A model generated the notes under the pieces. That model did no database searches, was not told the origin of the DNA, and worked only from the letters and a program-made list of their open reading frames with translations. From Desulfonema magnum (GTDB lineage Bacteria > Desulfobacterota > Desulfobacteria > Desulfobacterales > 4be13), in contig NZ_CP061800.1 in NCBI RefSeq assembly GCF_017377395.1, forward strand, positions 7,797,001-7,861,000: DNA of 64,000 bases, in the 5' to 3' direction. Each line of letters begins with the position of its first letter. Position 1 is the stretch's first letter. A program made the position numbers and the translations under genes. Below are positions 55,297 through 64,000 of this stretch, one piece after another.

Positions 55297-58200
55297 GTTT
55301 CAATCCACGCCCCCCGTGCGGGGAGCGACATCCCTCACTTCGGAGAATACGTTGACGGGTGGGGTTTCAATCCACGCCCCCCGTGCGGGGAGCGACAGAG
55401 ACAGATTCGTTAAGATGTTGGCTGAACTGCGTTTCAATCCACGCCCCCCGTGCGGGGAGCGACGTCATCGAACGCCTTGCACTCTCAAGAGAGGCTCACG
55501 TTTCAATCCACGCCCCCCGTGCGGGGAGCGACTTTTCAGTCAGAAAAAAGCAGATCGAATATTATGCAAGTTTCAATCCACGCCCCCCGTGCGGGGAGCG
55601 ACACGGAGCAACTGGAATTTACGGGCGAGGAGCAAGTTTCAATCCACGCCCCCCGTGCGGGGAGCGACTAGTTGACACCATCACCGGTGATCTGGCTTTC
55701 CTGTTTCAATCCACGCCCCCCGTGCGGGGAGCGACCCTGACCACAATTCTTAACTGTAAAGGAGGATAAGTTTCAATCCACGCCCCCCGTGCGGGGAGCG
55801 ACAGCGCATCTGATTGAGTACAAGCTCAGTTGGGTGTTTCAATCCACGCCCCCCGTGCGGGGAGCGACCACGCAGAATTCCGGAGCTCCAAGCATTCGGG
55901 TAGTTTCAATCCACGCCCCCCGTGCGGGGAGCGACTTATTTACTGGCAACTTGGCTATACAATTACAAGGTTTCAATCCACGCCCCCCGTGCGGGGAGCG
56001 ACCCCGGTTATCGCACCGGGCAAGCGGTTAAGAATTAGTTTCAATCCACGCCCCCCGTGCGGGGAGCGACAGCCCTTGCCAGTCGGTCATTCACAGGCCC
56101 CGTGTTTCAATCCACGCCCCCCGTGCGGGGAGCGACAGAATAAGAGTAAGCTTCCCCGTAGTCTTCTGAGTTTCAATCCACGCCCCCCGTGCGGGGAGCG
56201 ACTCCATTTTCACACGGTTCGGAAGCCGGATACCAGTTTCAATCCACGCCCCCCGTGCGGGGAGCGACTTCGAAGTCTCAGAAAACCTGAGACTCTGGAA
56301 ACGTTTCAATCCACGCCCCCCGTGCGGGGAGCGACGGCGCAAAACGTCAGGATTGAAAGCAGGAGACGGGTTTCAATCCACGCCCCCCGTGCGGGGAGCG
56401 ACATCCCTATTCTGGCAAAGTAGGGCATCGCTACTATGTTTCAATCCACGCCCCCCGTGCGGGGAGCGACAGTATGCCTCAAATCGTTTGTGAGTGTCGC
56501 GGTGTTTCAATCCACGCCCCCCGTGCGGGGAGCGACCTCCTTCAGGAGCGCAAAATGTTCCCTGAGTTCCCGTTTCAATCCACGCCCCCCGTGCGGGGAG
56601 CGACTCATATTTCCATCGTGTTTTTCATGCAGTTCCCAGTTTCAATCCACGCCCCCCGTGCGGGGAGCGACCAGCTTTGGCTCTGTGCGCTTTCAGTCTT
56701 TTCGGTTTCAATCCACGCCCCCCGTGCGGGGAGCGACGTCTGCTGTTTCCAAGCCTGGGACGGTATTCTTGTTTCAATCCACGCCCCCCGTGCGGGGAGC
56801 GACGTAACGTCAATAACTAAACGTAACGCAAGGAGGATTGTTTCAATCCACGCCCCCCGTGCGGGGAGCGACTTTCACACGCGAGACAATGACAGGATTC
56901 TAATATGGTTTCAATCCACGCCCCCCGTGCGGGGAGCGACATCGTTTCTCCGTGTCCGTATAAGCCTTCTGTTTCAATCCACGCCCCCCGTGCGGGGAGC
57001 GACTCTCAGAAACGGCAGGCTCGACAGCCGTTGTGAGGGGTTTCAATCCACGCCCCCCGTGCGGGGAGCGACCAGGATTTACAGGGCAATATTGGATCAT
57101 GGCACAGTTTCAATCCACGCCCCCCGTGCGGGGAGCGACATCGTTTCTCCGTGTCCGTATAAGCCTTCTGTTTCAATCCACGCCCCCCGTACGGGGAGCG
57201 ACGAAAGAACAGTATCCGGACGCATACGGAATCGGAGTTTCAATCCACGCCCCCCGTGCGGGGAGCGACCTGTCACGCCATGTGATGAGTTGGACTGTGG
57301 GATGTTTCAATCCACGCCCCCCGTGCGGGGAGCGACTGAGGATTTTCTGCGAGCCTGGTATCGGGGATTTGTTTCAATCCACGTCCCCCGTGCGGGGAGC
57401 GACTAAATTCCTTAACACATATTTTGACAAAAAACAGTTTCAATCCACGCCCCCCGTGCGGGGAGCGACTATGTTCCACGACGCTGATTTGACCTGAGTG
57501 ACTGGTTTCAATCCACGCCCCCCGTGCGGGGAGCGACTATGCCCATGTGCTATTGACTGCGGATGTGCCACTGGTTTCAATCCACGCCCCCCGTGCGGGG
57601 AGCGACTTGGAAAAAAGAAGGGGAAAAGCATTTTTGCGTGGTTTCAATCCACGCCCCCCGTGCGGGGAGCGACTCCTTCTCAGCCGCTGTTGACTCATAA
57701 AGCGTTTCAATCCACGCCCCCCGTGCGGGGAGCGACACACCTTTCTCCGTGGATATTTCCGGTTGATGCGGGTTTCAATCCACGCCCCCCGTGCGGGGAG
57801 CGACCACTTTTGGAGAATAAGGCAGTGAAACGGACGGGGGTTTCAATCCACGCCCCCCGTGCGGGGAGCGACTCCGATGAGCCAACAAAATCAGCCGTCA
57901 GAGGCTGTTTCAATCCACGCCCCCCGTGCGGGGAGCGACGTCCTCTGTTTGACGCAACCTCCGCAACCTTTTCTGTTTCAATCCACGCCCCCCGTGCGGG
58001 GAGCGACGGCACAAAAACTTATCCCGCATTCTCTAAAGATGTTTCAATCCACGCCCCCCGTGCGGGGAGCGACCGGAGGGTGGAATTGTTTTCTTCCGGA
58101 GCCAAAGTTTCAATCCACGCCCCCCGTGCGGGGAGCGACTTCCTGATGATTTGACACCTCTTAATTTTACGCAGTTTCAATCCACGCCCCCCGTGCGGGG

Positions 58201-61200
58201 AGCGACTCAATACAGATGTCACGGTCAGACACACATCCGAGTTTCAATCCACGCCCCCCGTGCGGGGAGCGACCATCCGAGACATACACTGATGATCTCG
58301 TCATATTTGTTTCAATCCACGCCCCCCGTGCGGGGAGCGACCCTATTCAGGCGACTTGATTAATTATGATAATTCTGTTTCAATCCACGCCCCCCGTGCG
58401 GGGAGCGACTATCGGGTAAGACATTAAGACTGGCAGAGACAAACGTTTCAATCCACGCCCCCCGTGCGGGGAGCGACTTTTAACAACCCTGACTATTACA
58501 ACGAGCATCTGTTTCAATCCACGCCCCCCGTGCGGGGAGCGACCGTTAAGGCTATGGGAAAAATCCCGCTTGACTGAGTTTCAATCCACGCCCCCCGTGC
58601 GGGGAGCGACCAGAGATTTTTTTGATATTCTTTTACCGTATATGTTTCAATCCACGCCCCCCGTGCGGGGAGCGACAAGCACCGCCTGCAACGCCCCGGG
58701 CGGCACGTTTCAATCCACGCCCCCCGTGCGGGGAGCGACAACGAATTTTGTTGCAGCGGCTTTTGATTTGCTCGTTTCAATCCACGCCCCCCGTGCGGGG
58801 AGCGACCTGGGACCCTCAAATTGATTTTTTCGAGTCGTGTTTCAATCCACGCCCCCCGTGCGGGGAGCGACGATATCTGCTTCAGGGGCGCGCCGATCAC
58901 CGCGCCGTTTCAATCCACGCCCCCCGTGCGGGGAGCGACATCAAATCTTCAAGCAGTTCCTGACATTCGTCTTGTTTCAATCCACGCCCCCCGTGCGGGG
59001 AGCGACTGATATCTCCCGTGCTTTTCCGCCTGAATTGCCTGTTTCAATCCACGCCCCCCGTGCGGGGAGCGACCCCTCCCAGTTCGGAGATATAGATGTT
59101 TCAATCCACGCCCCCCGTGCGGGGAGCGACACACCACGGTATGCCGTCTTCTTGGTAATGTTTCAATCCACGCCCCCCGTGCGGGGAGCGACTTTATATT
59201 CGGTAGCTGCCAAACCTCCTTCAAGTTTCAATCCACGCCCCCCGTGCGGGGAGCGACGCGGAAACTGCCATTTCGACACTGTTGACACGGTTTCAATCCA
59301 CGCCCCCCGTGCGGGGAGCGACTTGAACAGATGCTGACTTGCTATCCCCAATCTGTGTTTCAATCCACGCCCCCCGTGCGGGGAGCGACCGCTGATCACG
59401 CCGAGCTTCGGAACGTCGCAAAAGTTTCAATCCACGCCCCCCGTGCGGGGAGCGACGTCACAACATCACCAAGTAGGCCATGACAGCGTTTCAATCCACG
59501 CCCCCCGTGCGGGGAGCGACAAAAAATTTAGGAAGTGAGGCAACACGAGGGTTTCAATCCACGCCCCCGTGCGGGGAGCGACTACCTACCCCCCTTCTTT
59601 TTTTACAATGCGTTGTTTCAATCCACGCCCCCCGTGCGGGGAGCGACCATGTTCGCTTTCAGGTCGGCCGAACAGGATGAGTTTCAATCCACGCCCCCCG
59701 TGCGGGGAGCGACCACGCTGATTTATTTATGCTTGTAATACAAGCTGTTTCAATCCACGCCCCCCGTGCGGGGAGCGACTTGCGTTTGCGCTTAACGGGC
59801 CCGGGCTTTGTTGGTTTCAATCCACGCCCCCCGTGCGGGGAGCGACAGCTTTAGGGCGGCCGAAAGTACGGTAAATGGCTGGTTTCAATCCACGCCCCCC
59901 GTGCGGGGAGCGACCAATGCGGAACTTGCATTTTTGGCTGTTCAGATGTTTCAATCCACGCCCCCCGTGCGGGGAGCGACCAGATAGCCTTTTGACATTA
60001 TAGAACGTGCGCTGTTTCAATCCACGCCCCCCGTGCGGGGAGCGACTCGCCCGGTCTGACAGTTTGTGTTCGCTGCAAGGTTTCAATCCACGCCCCCCGT
60101 GCGGGGAGCGACGAACCGGCTCGGAAACAGCTTGAAAAGCTACAATCAGTTTCAATCCACGCCCCCCGTGCGGGGAGCGACGACACTGCCAGCGTCGTTC
60201 TGGCTGCCGAAAGGAGAGTTTCAATCCACGCCCCCCGTGCGGGGAGCGACTACCTGTGACGCTGACAAACCCCTTGTTCTTCAGTTTCAATCCACGCCCC
60301 CCGTGCGGGGAGCGACTTCTTGTCCCACAATAAATAATACCAGACTGACCAGTTTCAATCCACGCCCCCCGTGCGGGGAGCGACATTCCGGCCGCCTATC
60401 AGAAACCAAGCATAATCAGTTTCAATCCACGCCCCCCGTGCGGGGAGCGACTTTGGCAGACAAGGTGTACCAGACATACAAAGAGTTTCAATCCACGCCC
60501 CCCGTGCGGGGAGCGACAAAGACCCTGGTGATCTGCCATTCCCCCAATTCGGTTTCAATCCACGCCCCCCGTGCGGGGAGCGACTCCGGGAAGAACAAGG
60601 GCCATCTCAGGGTTGTTCAGGTTTCAATCCACGCCCCCCGTGCGGGGAGCGACCAAGCCGTATTCGTAAGCTTCAGCGTAAGTCGGAAAGGTTTCAATCC
60701 ACGCCCCCCGTGCGGGGAGCGACAAGATACTAATCCTGTGATGCAGGACATATTCGAGTTTCAATCCACGCCCCCCGTGCGGGGAGCGACCCGCTTTTTC
60801 CGGACAAGCGATGATATGCGGATTAGTTTCAATCCACGCCCCCCGTGCGGGGAGCGACATGCCGACTGCTGAGACGACCTGACACCAAGAGTTTCAATCC
60901 ACGCCCCCCGTGCGGGGAGCGACATAGAGCAGCAGGAGCCTAATTTCGGATATGTGAGTTTCAATCCACGCCCCCCGTGCGGGGAGCGACGCGATCACAT
61001 CAAACCGGCTTAAAGAACACAAGGAGTTTCAATCCACGCCCCCCGTGCGGGGAGCGACCCATGTTCCCCGGCTCTTTGCCCCGGGGAACGCCAGTTTCAA
61101 TCCACGCCCCCCGTGCGGGGAGCGACACCCCTTCCCTTTGCATTGTCCTTGCTATTTGCGGTTTCAATCCACGCCCCCCGTGCGGGGAGCGACAGCTTTT

Positions 61201-64000
61201 TCCGTCAACATATACATCTGCAACAACCCGGTTTCAATCCACGCCCCCCGTGCGGGGAGCGACAAAGAAAAAGCTTTGGGGCGTCGTAAGTTCGGGGAGG
61301 TTTCAATCCACGCCCCCCGTGCGGGGAGCGACGCCAGGGGTTTTTTGTGCGGACGAGGTATGAGGAGAGTTTCAATCCACGCCCCCCGTGCGGGGAGCGA
61401 CCGGGAACGACACCGGACGGACAGGGCGAGGAGACGTTTCAATCCACGCCCCCCGTGCGGGGAGCGACACCGACGCAAACCGCCGAGCGACAGGCAACGA
61501 GGAGTTTCAATCCACGCCCCCCGTGCGGGGAGCGACCCGACGCAAACCGCCGAGCGACAGGCAACGAGGAGTTTCAATCCACGCCCCCCGTGCGGGGAGC
61601 GACAACACAAAAACGACCAAAAGACAACCCGAAAGAGTTTCAATCCACGCCCCCCGTGCGGGGAGCGACCTTTTAGCAGTTTTAGATTGTCCGATGATAG
61701 TTTCAATCCACGCCCCCCGTGCGGGGAGCGACTTGGGTTTGTTTTTACTTGCCGGATGCTCGCCCGGTTTCAATCCACGCCCCCCGTGCGGGGAGCGACT
61801 TTGATTTGCCGCAACCCTTCCCTCCCCAAATCAGTTTCAATCCACGCCCCCCGTGCGGGGAGCGACAATAGCGGGGCTTGATCTCAATGACAAAGAAGAG
61901 TTTCAATCCACGCCCCCCGTGCGGGGAGCGACTGGTGGAAAGAAGTCACCGCTGTTGATACTTCTTTGTTTCAATCCACGCCCCCCGTGCGGGGAGCGAC
62001 ATTCAGTCGTTTCACCGAATCAGACCTGTTTATGGGTTTCAATCCACGCCCCCCGTGCGGGGAGCGACGAGATACCTGGCCCATGTCAAACCCGGACTGG
62101 CGGGTTTCAATCCACGCCCCCCGTGCGGGGAGCGACTATCAGAGCGGTGTGAAGCTGATGCTTATAATTCTTGTTTCAATCCACGCCCCCCGTGCGGGGA
62201 GCGACAAAGGGGGCGATCATTTGCTGTTGAATATTATTTGTTTCAATCCACGCCCCCCGTGCGGGGAGCGACTCGAACACCACGGTATGCCCGTCTTCTC
62301 TGGTAATGTTTCAATCCACGCCCCCCGTGCGGGGAGCGACAAAGATTCCACCGCCATGTTGTTGAAAATGCTTGTTTCAATCCACGCCCCCCGTGCGGGG
62401 AGCGACCCAGGGTAACATCTCGCCCCGCGTCCGATCATCTGTTTCAATCCACGCCCCCCGTGCGGGGAGCGACAAAGCTCGCCGCGGCAAAAGCGGACTC
62501 ATTGCTAAGGTTTCAATCCACGCCCCCCGTGCGGGGAGCGACGCAAGCCCCTGTATCCCTGACATCAGACCGGTTTCAATCCACGCCCCCCGTGCGGGGA
62601 GCGACTCGCTTTCCCGGTGGCGAAGGGAAAGTTTTTTTTTAGTTTCAATCCACGCCCCCCGTGCGGGGAGCGACTGGCCTTCCGCCTTCCGGTTCGTAGC
62701 CAAACCCGTTTCAATCCACGCCCCCCGTGCGGGGAGCGACAATGAAAACCGTTTAAACTAAATCACTTTGTCATTGTTTCAATCCACGCCCCCCGTGCGG
62801 GGAGCGACAGTTGCGGCACTATCCCAGCCTGAGCCGTCTGTCACGTTTCAATCCACGCCCCCCGTGCGGGGAGCGACGTCTGAGTTCGAGACAGGGATGT
62901 CCGCTCTCGTTTCAATCCACGCCCCCCGTGCGGGGAGCGACAAAAATCGTGAGAAGCAGGTGCATAAACTCATGATTGTTTCAATCCACGCCCCCCGTGC
63001 GGGGAGCGACTTTTTTTGACCCGATTTTTTTTCCGGATGACGCCGTTTCAATCCACGCCCCCCGTGCGGGGAGCGACCCATTCTGAATTTTCGTCTATCC
63101 ATTCCATAATAAGTTTCAATCCACGCCCCCCGTGCGGGGAGCGACAATCCCGAATCGCAAAACCCTGAAGCAGTGCGCCGGTTTCAATCCACGCCCCCCG
63201 TGCGGGGAGCGACAGGAAATCCTGGATGTTGACACGCTCACGACGGTTTCAATCCACGCCCCCCGTGCGGGGAGCGACACACTGTTCTATCGCTCCCGCA
63301 TTACTCCGACAAAGTTTCAATCCACGCCCCCCGTGCGGGGAGCGACTTCGTAGCCAAACCAAACCAAACCAACCCAAACCGTTTCAATCCACGCCCCCCG
63401 TGCGGGGAGCGACGATTTGCCAGCTTACGGTTGAGGTACTTGTTCTTGTTTCAATCCACGCCCCCCGTGCGGGGAGCGACCTCCCGCACTGATCAACAGT
63501 TTTCCTAGCAATAGTTTCAATCCACGCCCCCCGTGCGGGGAGCGACGGGTTTCGTACAGGCAGTTATTGATCTCGTCAAAGTTTCAATCCACGCCCCCCG
63601 TGCGGGGAGCGACCAGAACTGGTTTACGGGCAAAAGTCGGGAAACCGGTTTCAATCCACGCCCCCCGTGCGGGGAGCGACCATAGTCACCTGAAAACTGA
63701 TACCCGGTTTTGAGTTTCAATCCACGCCCCCCGTGCGGGGAGCGACTTAAATGTCACACCAGGCGGAAGACCAGATGCAGTTTCAATCCACGCCCCCCGT
63801 GCGGGGAGCGACCCCTCCGGATCTTCAAAAATTCCATCAGGCAGAGTTTCAATCCACGCCCCCCGTGCGGGGAGCGACTATTTAGGCAAAAAATCATTTG
63901 ACATATTTTTTGTTTCAATCCACGCCCCCCGTGCGGGGAGCGACTGAACTCAAAGAGGAGCGTCCAAACCCTGCAAGGTTTCAATCCACGCCCCCCGTGC
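55297..64000 (-). CRISPR. CRISPR array 2: 131 repeats (last cut by window), type I-C-like
   Basis: The 33-nt plus-strand repeat begins GTTTCAATCCACG, has a CCCCCCGTGCGGGG stem and ends GAGCGAC; on the minus strand it starts GTCGC and ends GGATTGAAAC, the form typical of subtype I-C. I counted starts from 55297 to 63978, mostly 66-69 bases apart, giving 130 complete spacers of mostly 33-36 nt. Variant repeats are few (57170: A for G; 57371: T for C; 59551: one C missing). The degenerate left end places the leader to the right, outside the window. No I-C cas gene is in view. Confidence 0.97.

Noticed and set aside
55297..64000. Many long open frames on both strands across array 2 (for example FQSTPPVRGAT and SLPARGAWIET repeats)
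   Set aside because: They arise from translation of the CRISPR repeat and spacers; period and composition show no gene.

Overview
The window looks like a chromosomal segment of a large-genome, repeat-rich deltaproteobacterial sulfate reducer (Desulfobacteria; Desulfonema- or Magnetoglobus-like genomes come to mind). This is inferred from gene style, moderate GC, many dispersed palindromic repeats and very large CRISPR arrays; no marker gene here proves it.

Layout. 1-830 holds the start of a TolC-family lipoprotein. 1395-3640 is a tandem array of 20 double-hairpin units. 4143-10763 carries a small peptide, two paralogous SPFH proteins, a peptide-exporter-like ABC protein, a HAMP membrane protein and a sulfotransferase. 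11602-16456 holds a ligand-binding-protein/MscS channel fusion and a TaqI-like DNA methyltransferase. 16516-17359 is a graveyard: a frameshifted secreted protein and a toxin-antitoxin pair whose antitoxin is split by a 148-bp miniature element with a perfect 6-bp target duplication and whose toxin has decayed. 17607-25358 holds two cyclic-peptide-type ABC exporters, a coiled-coil GrpE-like protein, a lidless DnaK-like protein and an Rpn-type nuclease. 25790-28185 is a housekeeping run (endonuclease V, HldE, DUF167). 28241-28562 is an initiator tRNA interrupted by a group I intron, with a LAGLIDADG-like gene just downstream. 29688-31853 is an ECF sigma/anti-sigma operon with two secreted proteins. 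32612-39033 has a signal-peptide-bearing NAD-dependent DNA ligase, small unknowns, a MocR regulator and RadC. 39359-40841 is an intact insertion sequence beside an older transposase remnant.

41891-64000 is a CRISPR island. A complete type I-B cas operon (cas6-8-7-5-3-4-1-2, minus strand, 54678 to 44942) is followed by its AT-rich leader and a 37-repeat array. On its cas6 side lies a second array with type I-C-like 33-nt repeats: 131 repeats before the window ends, with its leader and expected I-C cas genes out of view to the right.

A theme throughout is small mobile palindromes: they sit between genes, supply stop codons, encode pieces of proteins, and in one case demonstrably broke a gene. 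At least two families generate 6-bp target duplications, a property I could read directly from the flanks.
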